Positions 16,020 to 25,243 of a stretch of 64,000 nucleotides of DNA are shown here, piece by piece; positions within the stretch are counted from its first letter, which is position 1, and the number at the start of each line of letters is the position of its first letter. The notes under the pieces were generated by a model. That model was not told where the DNA came from. It made no database searches and saw only the letters and a list, made by a program, of their open reading frames with translations. This DNA is from Leptospira bandrabouensis (GTDB lineage Bacteria > Spirochaetota > Leptospiria > Leptospirales > Leptospiraceae), in contig NZ_RQHT01000013.1 of the NCBI RefSeq assembly GCF_004770905.1, positions 27,466 through 91,465 on the forward strand, in the 5' to 3' direction. Position numbers and translations under genes: made by a program.

Positions 16020-17594
16020 TTATTTGGATAGCCCATCTCTATAGATCCAGGTTTCGGTAATTCTTTGGTTTTGGTTTTCAAGGAAAATAAACCAATTGGA
16101 CTCATTTGCATACGCCGGATACCAGATTTGTAAACGCCATTGATCTAACTCAGATATTTTTTCGATCTTATAACGAATTTGTTCTGAAGGAATTTTGTCG
16201 TTTTGAATCACTGCTTTGATTGATGTTTTTTTATCTAAGGATTTTAGATATTCACCGGTAAAGTATAAGGTAAATACTTTTTCCTTTGGAAAAAGGGGGT
16301 CAACACCTCTATAAAATGCCGAAGCTTTTCCAAGTGTATGTTGTTTTGGTGACCTTTCTGTATAATGAAGAGTGTACTGAAATTCATAACCTTCGTTTAA
16401 GTTTGGTGGAATGGATGGTTCCCAAAAAGTGGTGATATTGTCGTCAGAATCCAAATTGGTTGTGAACTCTAGTAAATATAAATTTCCTTTTCCCCAGTCT
16501 CCTTTTGGTTCGACCCAAACACTAGGTCGTAAATGGTATTTTAGTTTTTCGTCTTGATAACTTTTGAACTTCCGATCTCTTTGGATCAGCCCATACCCTT
16601 TTGGAGAATCTAATGAAATCCTTGTTAGTTGGGTTTTTTTAGGATTGAGTAAAGGCCTCCATTCCCAATCGCCCATTTTGTTTTGAATGAGAAGGCCATC
16701 TGAGTCATGTACTTCGGGATGAATATTTCCCAAGATGGGGTTATCGGATTCTCCGTATAAATACATGGAAGTGATAGGTGCAAACCCGAGTCGTTTGATT
16801 TTTTTACGTAGGTAAATTTTTGCCTTCACATCAATGGTTGTGACTTCACCAGGTTTAACCAAAAATTCATAAGAACCAACTACAGATTCACTATTCATGA
16901 TTGCATATATCGTTATAGTTGTGTCTGTTTTTTGTGGGCGTTTGATATAAAAACTTTCGAAGATAGGGAATTCTTCTTTTTCTTGTGGTCCTGTGTTGAT
17001 GGCAAGTCCTCTACCTGATAACCCGTAAACTTGTCCTTTTGATATGGCTCGAAAATAAGATGAACCTTGGAATACTAAAAACTCTTCCAAAATTTCCTTT
17101 TGGTTGATTGGATAATGTACGCGAAATCCTGTATACTGTAGATTTTTGGTGAGTTCTGTGAAAGAATCAGTGAGTGGTAAATCACCAAAATTAAAACGTG
17201 AAGCATCATAGGGTATTTCAATTGGTTTCTCATTGATCACTTCATAAATTTGAATTCCGTTGCTATAAATATGGCCTGGATGGAAGAAGTGTAGTTGGTA
17301 AGGTAAAGCAAGATTTTTCCAAATAGCAACATCAGGTTTGTATTCGATTTGCCTATAATCATCGTAACTGATTCCGTCCAGTCCTGGAATCTTAAATTCA
17401 GGAGTTGGATTGAATTTTGATTTCAATTTTAGTTTTGCCATTGAATCAACGCTGTTGAAATCGAATACTTCTTGGGGAGTGGAAATTGCCATTAGGGTAG
17501 CCACTCTATTTAAAGTTAGATCGTTTTTCCTAATGATGATGACGACACACAATACCAAGGCAATGAGTGCAAGATATATGTTTAGTTTCTTCAT
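16020..17594 (-). CDS. opgG: Periplasmic glucan biosynthesis protein OpgG
   Basis: This 524-residue protein belongs to the OpgG/OpgD family, needed for making or branching periplasmic glucans. A single N-terminal hydrophobic segment (IYLALIALVLCVVIII) serves as signal or anchor. Family blocks include FHPGHIYSNGIQIYEV, FRAISKGQVYGLSGRGLAINT, EEFPIFESFYIKRP and GFAPITSMYLYGE. It is the first gene of an opgG-X-opgH operon and is divergent from the lipoprotein at 17736. Confidence 0.9.
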   Translation of the reverse strand: MKKLNIYLALIALVLCVVIIIRKNDLTLNRVATLMAISTPQEVFDFNSVDSMAKLKLKSKFNPTPEFKIPGLDGISYDDYRQIEYKPDVAIWKNLALPYQLHFFHPGHIYSNGIQIYEVINEKPIEIPYDASRFNFGDLPLTDSFTELTKNLQYTGFRVHYPINQKEILEEFLVFQGSSYFRAISKGQVYGLSGRGLAINTGPQEKEEFPIFESFYIKRPQKTDTTITIYAIMNSESVVGSYEFLVKPGEVTTIDVKAKIYLRKKIKRLGFAPITSMYLYGESDNPILGNIHPEVHDSDGLLIQNKMGDWEWRPLLNPKKTQLTRISLDSPKGYGLIQRDRKFKSYQDEKLKYHLRPSVWVEPKGDWGKGNLYLLEFTTNLDSDDNITTFWEPSIPPNLNEGYEFQYTLHYTERSPKQHTLGKASAFYRGVDPLFPKEKVFTLYFTGEYLKSLDKKTSIKAVIQNDKIPSEQIRYKIEKISELDQWRLQIWYPAYANESNWFIFLENQNQRITETWIYRDGLSK

Positions 17595-17735
17595 AATGTA
17601 ATGATTATTATTGAATCTATGGGGTCACGTAAATAATAGATTGTGGCGTTTTTGTCTCACTAAACATGGATTAAGCAAGACATTGTTTTTTTTCTATTGC
17701 ATAATTTAAACGTTTCTATATTGTTCCCTCATCTT

Positions 17736-19214
17736 ATGAAACTGGTTTCAATAAATTTTTTCTCCTTGTTAGCCGTCGCCTTATTTCTGCAATGTTCTGG
17801 TTCTAAAAAAACAGATAAGATTCTTGGTGAATCTGTATTTAATTCTAACAAACCACAATCATTCAAAAAAATTGCACCACTTACTGCCAACTCCCTTGGT
17901 TCCAGAAAAAATCTCTTAGAACATGGATGGGCTGTCATTCCTTCGGGAACAAAAAGTATGGATCTGGTTTATGAGAATGGAGGAATGAGCTCTCGAGTTG
18001 CAAAAGCAATGGTACTTGTTCATATGAAAAAAAGAAGTGCTGATTTCCCTGGTAAACTTGGGGATACAATGGAGTCGGTTTTATCTTGGACAAGTGATGG
18101 ATATAAAGACTCTTCTGGAAGAACGGGAGATATTTATGATGCAGGTTGGCAATTGAGCCAAACGCAATGGAAAACTTCCAAAGAAAGTTTTAAGGAAGCG
18201 GGTTCCAGGTTTTTATTAGGTTATATTTATTTGGTACCAAAAGTGGAATCTGATACAGAACAAATGGTTTCCACATTGAAAAACTTTGGTAATGAGCGTG
18301 GCGAAACTACCGATAAGTTGAATGATTTATTTGTTTCGACATTAAATCAAAATTCTAAAAATATAATCGCTGCTTGGAGTGATTCCTTTTCAAAAGCTTC
18401 CGATGAATTTACAAAAAATTACGAGGAATCGGGTGAGAGTGGAAATTCTCTTTTGGCTCTTGTGGATATATTCCAAGGGTATACCGTAGCGATTAAAGAA
18501 GTATTGGTCTCGCCCATTGCCAAAACAGGGAAAAATACAGGTGAGATCCTAGTAGTCAATGGGGTATTTGTTCCTTTATCTCAAACAATGAATTTTTCTT
18601 CCAATGCATTGATATCAACTGGAGTAGTTTTTTATTATTCAACTAAGGCTGGTTATCTGGTGATTTCTCCCACTTTAGAGGCTGGTCTTTTTAGTTCTAT
18701 GGGATTGTTGTCGGCATCTGCCACAATCCCAACATATACAGTAGGAACTACTCTTGCCGCCTTTAACCAAGTAACTTCTGTTGCTGCCACAACCGCAGGC
18801 GGAACCATTGGTGCTGTTGGAGGCGCCACTTTGGATACCGGTGCTTACGCAACTGGGATGGTATATGATTTGTCTAAAGGAACAGCCGAAGCCGGATTTT
18901 ATGCCATGAGTTCTGGAATGATTTTAGGTTATGCGGCACTCACAGTCCTTCCTTCCCAATTGTTGCTTACAGCAGTGGATGGACCAATACTGATTACTTA
19001 TGATGGTCCTCGAGTTGTAATCGCAGTTGTGAGAGGTAATTATGCAGGCTTTGAAGATGCACCAACAGGGTCTGTAATCAATTTAGAAGAAGCAAAAAAA
19101 GCAGGCAAAGTAAAAATCTTAACCGATGATCCCAAAATTATTAAGAAAGTTTTAGACGCGGAAATCGCTGAACAAACAAAACGTGCAAATGCAAAGGCAT
19201 CTGAAAAAAAATGA
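17736..19214 (+). CDS. Lipoprotein with Gly/Ala/Thr-rich hydrophobic C-terminal region (paralogue A)
   Basis: This 492-residue protein starts MKLVSINFFSLLAVALFLQC. The relaxed lipobox with Q before Cys is typical of spirochaetes. The first 250 residues look globular and helical; the rest is rich in small residues and hydrophobic stretches (TVGTTLAAFNQVTSVAATTAGG, in part). It ends with a short domain DGPRVVIAVVRGNY...VKILTDDPKIIKKVL. The next gene is a paralogue with the same layout and overlaps it by four bases. A TTG at 17697 is an alternative start. The function is not recognised; a membrane-associated or pore-like role would be speculation. Confidence 0.75.
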   Translation: MKLVSINFFSLLAVALFLQCSGSKKTDKILGESVFNSNKPQSFKKIAPLTANSLGSRKNLLEHGWAVIPSGTKSMDLVYENGGMSSRVAKAMVLVHMKKRSADFPGKLGDTMESVLSWTSDGYKDSSGRTGDIYDAGWQLSQTQWKTSKESFKEAGSRFLLGYIYLVPKVESDTEQMVSTLKNFGNERGETTDKLNDLFVSTLNQNSKNIIAAWSDSFSKASDEFTKNYEESGESGNSLLALVDIFQGYTVAIKEVLVSPIAKTGKNTGEILVVNGVFVPLSQTMNFSSNALISTGVVFYYSTKAGYLVISPTLEAGLFSSMGLLSASATIPTYTVGTTLAAFNQVTSVAATTAGGTIGAVGGATLDTGAYATGMVYDLSKGTAEAGFYAMSSGMILGYAALTVLPSQLLLTAVDGPILITYDGPRVVIAVVRGNYAGFEDAPTGSVINLEEAKKAGKVKILTDDPKIIKKVLDAEIAEQTKRANAKASEKK

Positions 19215-21004
19215 AATCAAACATTTACCAATTTATTTTAGTTTCTGTTTTTCTATCTTTATTCTTTTTTAACTGCTCCGGCTCTGATAAAAAAGGAGAA
19301 GATCCATTAAAGAATACAAAAAAGTTAGCCATTGAAGGTCATAAGTCTCTTTATTACCAAGGAGCACTTCCCGTCAAAGGGACAAGTATCAAATTTATTC
19401 CTCCATTTCATGAATCTACCGTATTTGTTATGGGGAAAAGAATTGGTTTTGCAGGAGAAGAATTTTCTAAGTCTGTATTAAAGGCTCAAGAGTCAGTGGT
19501 CATTGTTAAAGATGGGACAAAGATGAGTTGGTCTACTGCTGGTAAACTAAACGAGAAAGGTGACGCGGTAGTTCAGTATTTGAATGAAAATGCCACCAAA
19601 CCTGGGTTATTTATTATGTATGCTTCTGTTGCGGAATCTTACGGGCTTGTGGGTTCTTCCTGGGAAAGAGGTTTAGATACACATAAGGCGGTTGTAGCTA
19701 ATTCGGAAGCTGTTCGCAAAGAGTGGGACGAATGGGCAGATATGCAGCTAAACCATAAAGAAAAACCAGATAATTCCCCTTCTGCTACAAAAAGATTCAA
19801 TCAATATAAACAAGAATTTCAAAAAGTTTTTGAATCAACTGTATATGGTTATGTGGACTTAGATAATGCTTTGAAGTCAGCTTATGATGAAACTTACGAT
19901 GACTTCAAGTCTGGTAGTTGGAAAAGTCGGTTTTCAGAGATTGAAGATTTACGTTCTTCCGTTTCTGAAAAGATTTTTGGGAATTGGAAAGAAACCATTT
20001 TTTCTTTTGGGCAAGATACTGCAAGTGAATTGGGTCGAGCAAAAGCGGATATAGAATCTATAGCAGATGGTGAAGGTGTTCCTTTAGCCTTACTCAAGGC
20101 ATTTTCCCGAACCACCAAAGCATTGTTTTATGATGGAATCATAAAACCCATTGGAAAAGTGACCTTGCTTTCAGTTGGGTATGTAACTTGGAATGGAATC
20201 ATTTATCCGGCAGTTGTAGCAACTAATTCTGTGGGAACAGGGCTTTATTGTTTGGTGGAAACCTTTGCACTTGCAGGGAAAGGAGTCGTGTATATTACAG
20301 CACCGAGTGTAGAACTTGCTTTGGGGGGACTATTAAATAGTACGGAAGTCGTATTAAATGAGTCAGTTCAGTCTATGGAGAAAGGTGCAAAGGTTACTTC
20401 TGCGGTTGCTAGAAAAACTTCTGCATATTCTGTAAAAACGGCTGCTGTTGTGACAGAAACTTCTGGAAAATATATTCTAGCACCTATGAGTCTTGTCGGT
20501 GTTACCTCTGGACAAACCGTATTAGGTGGAGGACTTGCCATTTCGGGGACAGTTACCGGAGCAACATTTGCCGGTACATCTGCCACTGCGCAAACGGTCA
20601 CTTATGCCTCAACAAGAGTTGCTGCAGGTACAGTCGGTGTCGTTGGAACTGCTGCTTCCTTCGGTACTGGTACAACCTACGGAGTTTATCAATTATCAAA
20701 AGCAGTGGGTGTTCCTTCTGGTATTGTCATCGGATCAGGAATTGTACTCAGTTATGAATTTGTGTCGCATATGTCAGCTCATTCTATACTTGCTGTGGCT
20801 GACTGTACATATTTAGTGTTATCCCTTGAAGGAGGTAAGTGGGTGGTTTATGGAGTCAAAGATGGTTCCAAAAAGGCATCGCGCTTATTGACCGGAGCGG
20901 TTGTGGATATGGATCAAATCCGCAAAGAAGGGGGAACTGTAGTAAAAGTTCCTTTAGAAGAGGGGGAAGTTGAAAAAATACTAGGTAAAAAAAAGAAAAA
21001 ATGA
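19211..21004 (+). CDS. Lipoprotein with Gly/Ala/Thr-rich hydrophobic C-terminal region (paralogue B)
   Basis: This 597-residue lipoprotein has a signal ending LFFFNCSGSDKK, again a relaxed lipobox. The layout repeats paralogue A: a helical first half with Trp-containing segments, then small-residue hydrophobic stretches (TVLGGGLAISGTVTGATFAG). A closing domain follows with GGKWVVYGVKDGSKKASRLL and GTVVKVPLEEGEVEKIL, and a lysine tail. It begins inside the stop of paralogue A. The response regulator gene starts 12 bp downstream, so all three may be cotranscribed. No known family was recognised. Confidence 0.75.
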   Translation: MKSNIYQFILVSVFLSLFFFNCSGSDKKGEDPLKNTKKLAIEGHKSLYYQGALPVKGTSIKFIPPFHESTVFVMGKRIGFAGEEFSKSVLKAQESVVIVKDGTKMSWSTAGKLNEKGDAVVQYLNENATKPGLFIMYASVAESYGLVGSSWERGLDTHKAVVANSEAVRKEWDEWADMQLNHKEKPDNSPSATKRFNQYKQEFQKVFESTVYGYVDLDNALKSAYDETYDDFKSGSWKSRFSEIEDLRSSVSEKIFGNWKETIFSFGQDTASELGRAKADIESIADGEGVPLALLKAFSRTTKALFYDGIIKPIGKVTLLSVGYVTWNGIIYPAVVATNSVGTGLYCLVETFALAGKGVVYITAPSVELALGGLLNSTEVVLNESVQSMEKGAKVTSAVARKTSAYSVKTAAVVTETSGKYILAPMSLVGVTSGQTVLGGGLAISGTVTGATFAGTSATAQTVTYASTRVAAGTVGVVGTAASFGTGTTYGVYQLSKAVGVPSGIVIGSGIVLSYEFVSHMSAHSILAVADCTYLVLSLEGGKWVVYGVKDGSKKASRLLTGAVVDMDQIRKEGGTVVKVPLEEGEVEKILGKKKKK

Positions 21005-21016
21005 AACCGTAGAAGA

Positions 21017-21913
21017 ATGGAGAAAGTAAGAAAAAAAATTCTCATCATTGAGGATTCCGAATTACAAAGAAAACTTCTCAATCGTTGGATTTCAAATCAT
21101 GGGTACACTCCTTTGGAAGCAATTTCTCTTTCTGATGCTAGGGAGATTATCAGCAAAGACCAAGTGGATGTGGTTCTTCTTGATTGGGAATTACCTGATG
21201 GTTCTGGAATTGAGTTGATTTCCGAAATATTTTCTTCCTCTCCGATTGGTTGGCTTCCTATCATAATGGTTACTGGTCATACAGAACCTGAGAACTTAAA
21301 ACTTGCTATTGAAGCAGGTGCTACTGACTACATCACAAAACCTGCAAAGGAAATTGAACTTTTAGCAAGAATTTTCAGTGCATTGAGGATGAAATCCTTA
21401 CACGACCAACTGCGAGAAACTGCTATCCGTGACGTGTTGACAGGATTATATAACCGTCGCTATATGGAAGAGAGGATAGAGCAAGAGTTTCAAAGATGCA
21501 AAAGACATAAACATAGTTTATCATTAGCTATGATAGATATTGATTTCTTTAAAAAAGTAAACGATACCTATGGTCATGAAACAGGCGATATAGTTTTAAA
21601 ACGAATAGCTTTTGAATTAAAAACATCTCTAAGGAAATCAGACATCATTTCTCGATTCGGTGGAGAGGAATTTGTCATTGTATTTCCAGAAACTGGTGTG
21701 AATGATGCAACAAAGGTTCTCGATAAAATTAGAGAATCCGTTTCTAGTATAGAATTAAAATCAGAGGCAGGAGAAAATTTCAAAGTTTCCTTTAGCGGTG
21801 GTGTCGCAGGTGGGGACATTACTGAAATAGACAATCCAGCCGAGTTACTGAGAACAGCAGACAAACTCTTATATGAGGCGAAATCCTCAGGTCGAAATCG
21901 TATCGTAAGCTAA
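21017..21913 (+). CDS. Response regulator with diguanylate cyclase output (REC-GGDEF)
   Basis: This 298-residue cytoplasmic protein would make cyclic di-GMP when phosphorylated. The receiver domain has IIEDSE, the phospho-acceptor Asp56 in VLLDWELPDG, and the conserved Thr and Lys in MVTGHTE and DYITKPAK. The GGDEF domain follows, with DVLTGLYNRRYMEER, DIDFFKKVNDTYGHETGD and the active site GGEEF (residues 215-219). An inhibitory I-site RKSD (206-209) is present five residues before it. The partner kinase is not adjacent. Confidence 0.93.
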   Translation: MEKVRKKILIIEDSELQRKLLNRWISNHGYTPLEAISLSDAREIISKDQVDVVLLDWELPDGSGIELISEIFSSSPIGWLPIIMVTGHTEPENLKLAIEAGATDYITKPAKEIELLARIFSALRMKSLHDQLRETAIRDVLTGLYNRRYMEERIEQEFQRCKRHKHSLSLAMIDIDFFKKVNDTYGHETGDIVLKRIAFELKTSLRKSDIISRFGGEEFVIVFPETGVNDATKVLDKIRESVSSIELKSEAGENFKVSFSGGVAGGDITEIDNPAELLRTADKLLYEAKSSGRNRIVS

Positions 21914-21922
21914 ATTATTAAA

Positions 21923-22969
21923 TTGGACATTAACCACTCATTTTACCAGCTAACACCTGACACAATTTTAAATTCTCTTGAATCATTGGGTTATGAACCA
22001 ACCGGAAGATTTTATCCTTTGAATAGTGTTGAAAATCGTGTTTATGACATTGAAACCGCAAATGCTGGACGAATCGTTGTAAAGTTTTATCGCCCAGGAA
22101 AATGGACTAGGGATGAAATTCTCGAAGAACATCGGTTTTTGCAGGAACTCATTTCGGAAGAAATCCCTGTACTCACTCCTATTGCTATTGAAGGGAAAAC
22201 TTTGTTTGAATGGTCTGGGATCTTTTTTGCTATTTGGCCACTTCGTAATGGTCGGATTGTAGAGGAAATCTCTGGTCCTGATTTAGAACGTGTAGGTGCA
22301 CTGCTCGGAAGAATTCATGCTGTTGGGAAAAGATCTAGCTCCATCCATCGTCCTATTTTAGATATTCCCTCCTATGGATTGAAATCACTAAATTTTATTC
22401 TAGATAAACACCTAATACCAAACAGTGCTTTGGCGGAAAGATATAAGACAACTGCATTAAGATCATTTGAAATTTTTGAATCATTAGTCAACGAATTTCA
22501 AATTCCTTTTCAACGAATTCATGGAGATTGTCACAAAGGAAATCTGCTAGTTTCGCAAGAAGGATACAGTATTTTAGATTTTGATGATTTTTTGACGGGT
22601 CCTATCGTTCAAGACTTTTGGATGTTGCTCCCGTTAGGTGAGTCTGATCGCAGAAATGATTTGTTTCAGTTCTTGCAAGGTTACACTATGTTTTCTGATT
22701 TTGATGAAAATTGGTTTCAGCTGGTAGAACCTCTTCGTATTATTAGATACATTCATTACGCTGCCTGGATTGCTAAACGTTGGGAAGACCCTTCTTTTCC
22801 ATCGCTTTTCCCGCATTTTGGTACAGAAGAGTATTGGCTGAAAGAAACACTCGATTTGGAATCTGCAAAAAAAGATTTGGAAGCGCAATCTTTGGAAATT
22901 ACGAATAACCAGGTAGATTCGGAACCAGAAATGACAAATAAAGATTTTTTTTGGGATTGGGAAAATTAG
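21923..22969 (+). CDS. srkA: Stress-response Ser/Thr kinase SrkA (YihE), APH-fold
   Basis: This 348-residue cytoplasmic kinase matches the SrkA/YihE family, which in E. coli protects against stress-induced death. Visible blocks are SVENRVYDI, IVVKFYRPGKWTRDEILEEH, the catalytic loop QRIHGDCHKGNLL and the metal-binding SILDFDDFLTGP. The open frame begins with TTG at 21923, ten bases after the upstream stop; no better ATG precedes the conserved N-terminal block, so TTG is the likely start. The C-terminal 30 residues are acidic and diverged. Confidence 0.88.
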   Translation: MDINHSFYQLTPDTILNSLESLGYEPTGRFYPLNSVENRVYDIETANAGRIVVKFYRPGKWTRDEILEEHRFLQELISEEIPVLTPIAIEGKTLFEWSGIFFAIWPLRNGRIVEEISGPDLERVGALLGRIHAVGKRSSSIHRPILDIPSYGLKSLNFILDKHLIPNSALAERYKTTALRSFEIFESLVNEFQIPFQRIHGDCHKGNLLVSQEGYSILDFDDFLTGPIVQDFWMLLPLGESDRRNDLFQFLQGYTMFSDFDENWFQLVEPLRIIRYIHYAAWIAKRWEDPSFPSLFPHFGTEEYWLKETLDLESAKKDLEAQSLEITNNQVDSEPEMTNKDFFWDWEN

Positions 22970-22973
22970 TAAT

Positions 22974-23762
22974 TCAGATCATTAAATGTGACAAAGCAAC
23001 CGCGAGTGCGTGTGAAACATTTAAAGAATCAATTTGGTTTTTCATTGGTATATATATCAAGAGGTCAGATAGGTTTAAGACATCGGGTGATATTCCTTCT
23101 GCCTCGTTTCCAACGACTAACACAAAATGGTTTTGTTTTTTCAGTTCGTAAACCGATTTTGTTTTGGATATAAGGTTATCCCCCTCTCTTGGGAGACTCA
23201 GCGACAGAATTTGGTTTCCAGAGGCTTTTAAAGAAATTAAAGTTTCCCTTAAATTTTGAGTGCGAACTAACGAAATTTGAAATAAAGATCCCATCGACAC
23301 TCTGACACTACGCCTGAGATAAGGTGACGCTGATTGGGAATCAAATATTACAGTTCGGATACCAAAGGCAGCTGCTGTTCGCAAGATGGATCCAATATTC
23401 TCGCTATCAACAATATAGTTTACTGCTAAAATGGGAGATTCCACTTCAGATAAAGAACTCCATTTTTGGTAGCCAATAGCCATGAATCCTTGGTGTACAG
23501 AAAATCCGATGGTTTTTTCAAAAACTGATTTTTCGGCAACAAAACATTTATTAGGTTGCAATTGTTTGGACTGAATTAGGCCTTTATGTTTTTCCCAATA
23601 CTTTGGCATACAAAATACAGATTCCACTTCGAGGTTTGACGTAAGAAGCCTAACGGCTGTTTTCTCATGGTCTGCTATGAATTTGTCAGATGTTTCTTCC
23701 TTTGCTTTTAGGAGTTGGTATGCGGAAAGTCTAGGATCCTGTGCAGAATGGATATTTTGCAT
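22974..23762 (-). CDS. TrmH/SpoU-family RNA 2'-O-methyltransferase
   Basis: This 262-residue protein has the SPOUT fold and methylates a ribose in tRNA or rRNA using SAM. An N-terminal substrate-binding part (residues about 20-110) precedes the three SpoU motifs: NYIVDSENIGSILRTAAAFG, VLVVGNEAEGIS and IPMKNQIDSLNVSHALAVAL. The target nucleotide cannot be told from sequence. It converges with srkA. A GC-rich hairpin lies just upstream in its leader. Confidence 0.9.
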   Translation of the reverse strand: MQNIHSAQDPRLSAYQLLKAKEETSDKFIADHEKTAVRLLTSNLEVESVFCMPKYWEKHKGLIQSKQLQPNKCFVAEKSVFEKTIGFSVHQGFMAIGYQKWSSLSEVESPILAVNYIVDSENIGSILRTAAAFGIRTVIFDSQSASPYLRRSVRVSMGSLFQISLVRTQNLRETLISLKASGNQILSLSLPREGDNLISKTKSVYELKKQNHFVLVVGNEAEGISPDVLNLSDLLIYIPMKNQIDSLNVSHALAVALSHLMI

Positions 23763-23783
23763 TATGTCTCATTGCCCCTGAAG

Positions 23784-23819
23784 AGCCCCCGCCCTGTATA
23801 GGGTGGTGGAGGCGGGCTT
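23784..23819. repeat. GC-rich hairpin between trmH-like and reductase genes
   Basis: AGCCCCCGCC (23784-23793) pairs with GGCGGGCTT (23811-23819), with an inner CCCTGTATAGGG hairpin. It is far more GC-rich than its surroundings and has no T-run. It resembles a mobile or structural hairpin element more than a standard terminator; it would lie in the trmH leader. Confidence 0.5.
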
Positions 23820-23908
23820 GTGGGTTTGTTCTAAAATCCCTAACATAAATCCATCATTTCTTCAAGCAAAGAATGCATTTCCGGAAAGATTCTCTCAAAA
23901 AGTTCATA

Positions 23909-24442
23909 TTAACTAAAATGATACTCTGATTGTACGAACCCATTTGCGTAAGCAATTGTTTTGATATGTTTTAAATTTTGATCTTGAGCCAAGTGACCAA
24001 AGAGAGGCAATCCAGATCCGAGTAAAACAGGGATTCTCGTGAGAATGATTTCAGATAACATCTGTTTGCTTACGAAGGATTGAATCACTTGACCTCCGTC
24101 TACATACACAGATTTAAATTGTCTTTTCTCTAGTTCAAAAGTTAAGTTTTCCAGAGTTCCGTTAAAAATAGAAATTGGATGATTCGATTGAATTCTGTAT
24201 TCAGAATTGTGAGTAAGCACAAAAACGGGAACTGTTGGGAAAGGGTAGGGTTCAAATTGTAATACCGTTTCAAATGTAGCCCTACCCATTACAATGCAAT
24301 CGATACTTTGCATAAATAAAGTATAACCCAAGTCGTTATTTTCTAAAGTGTATTTCTCTGATGCCAACCAGTTGATAGATCCATCTGATCTTGCTATAAA
24401 GCCATCTAAACTGCTTGCAATAAATGCTTTGTATTTTATCAT
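23909..24442 (-). CDS. Dihydrofolate reductase/RibD C-terminal-like reductase
   Basis: This 177-residue protein belongs to the DHFR-like RibD_C family. It starts MIKYKAFIASSLDGFIARSDGSINWL, which is the family signature. Further on are DCIVMGRATFETVL, the NADPH-binding VYVDGGQVIQSF and LSEIILTRIPVLLGSGLPLF. The physiological substrate of such stand-alone proteins is usually unknown. A perfect inverted repeat lies between it and the divergent TetR gene, so it is probably regulated by that protein. Confidence 0.85.
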   Translation of the reverse strand: MIKYKAFIASSLDGFIARSDGSINWLASEKYTLENNDLGYTLFMQSIDCIVMGRATFETVLQFEPYPFPTVPVFVLTHNSEYRIQSNHPISIFNGTLENLTFELEKRQFKSVYVDGGQVIQSFVSKQMLSEIILTRIPVLLGSGLPLFGHLAQDQNLKHIKTIAYANGFVQSEYHFS

Positions 24443-24455
24443 ATTATTTGTCAGC

Positions 24456-24490
24456 TCTACGGTGTAGACATATTATTTCTACACCGTAGA
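24456..24490. promoter_or_regulatory. Operator between the reductase and its divergent TetR
   Basis: TCTACGGTGTAGA (24456-24468) and TCTACACCGTAGA (24478-24490) form a perfect 13-base inverted repeat with a 9-base spacer. Each arm is itself a near-palindrome (TCTAC-3-GTAGA). It sits 14 bp before each start codon, so a bound repressor would block both genes. Confidence 0.75.
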
Positions 24491-24505
24491 AATAATCCGA
24501 TTAAA

Positions 24506-25045
24506 ATGAAAGAAAAAATTATACAAACCGCTTTGAAAATTTGCGAAAAACAAGGATATGAATCCTTTAGTATGCGTAAATTAGCCGCAAAATTGAATTT
24601 AGATCCAATGGCAGTTTACCATTACTTTCGAAATAAAGAAGAACTTACGAAGGCAATGGTGGAACAAATTTTTAATCGATTCCAAGAGGAAATTGTAGTT
24701 TCCGAGAGAAGTCCTAGGACAAATCTGAAAAAGGTTTTGATAGCTTATTGGAATTTATTTGTCGAATATCCAGGGATGTCTTTATTTTTAGTTAAAAATT
24801 CTCATGAAGGATTCCCATCTGTTATATCATTAAATGAAAAACTTCAAAACATCTTTTTAAAATCATTTCCCGAGTCTGATGTTAATATCATTTTAAATGT
24901 AATTATTGATTTTATTCACGGCAATGCATTGGCCTCTGCTTCGCTTTTTTCCAAAGTGAAAAATAACGAAACAAAAATCATATCAAATCAGAAGGAATTT
25001 GAAAGTTCGTTATCTTATCTTCTGGACCAATTCTCAAAAAAATAG
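24506..25045 (+). CDS. TetR-family regulator (TetR_C_1-like)
   Basis: This 179-residue regulator has an N-terminal HTH: MKEKIIQTALKICEKQGYES, MRKLAAKLNLDPMAVYHYF, RNKEELTKAMVEQIF. The C-terminal helical domain would bind ligand and dimerise. It is divergent from the DHFR-like reductase with a perfect inverted repeat between the start codons, the usual layout of a TetR repressor with its target enzyme. Confidence 0.85.
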   Translation: MKEKIIQTALKICEKQGYESFSMRKLAAKLNLDPMAVYHYFRNKEELTKAMVEQIFNRFQEEIVVSERSPRTNLKKVLIAYWNLFVEYPGMSLFLVKNSHEGFPSVISLNEKLQNIFLKSFPESDVNIILNVIIDFIHGNALASASLFSKVKNNETKIISNQKEFESSLSYLLDQFSKK

Positions 25046-25243
25046 TAGTTTTCAGTGTTCCAGGGACCTGTGGTGATAGATGACTCACTTTATAGGGTAG
25101 GGATATCCATATTTACCACCTAATCCTTGTTTTGAGGCCATTACTTTTTCTTAGTAAATTTCTTTAACAAATTTCCATTTGTAGTTGATTAAATTACATT
25201 GGGAAAAACAGTTAAATTAGACTCTCTGATTCTCCTATTCAAA

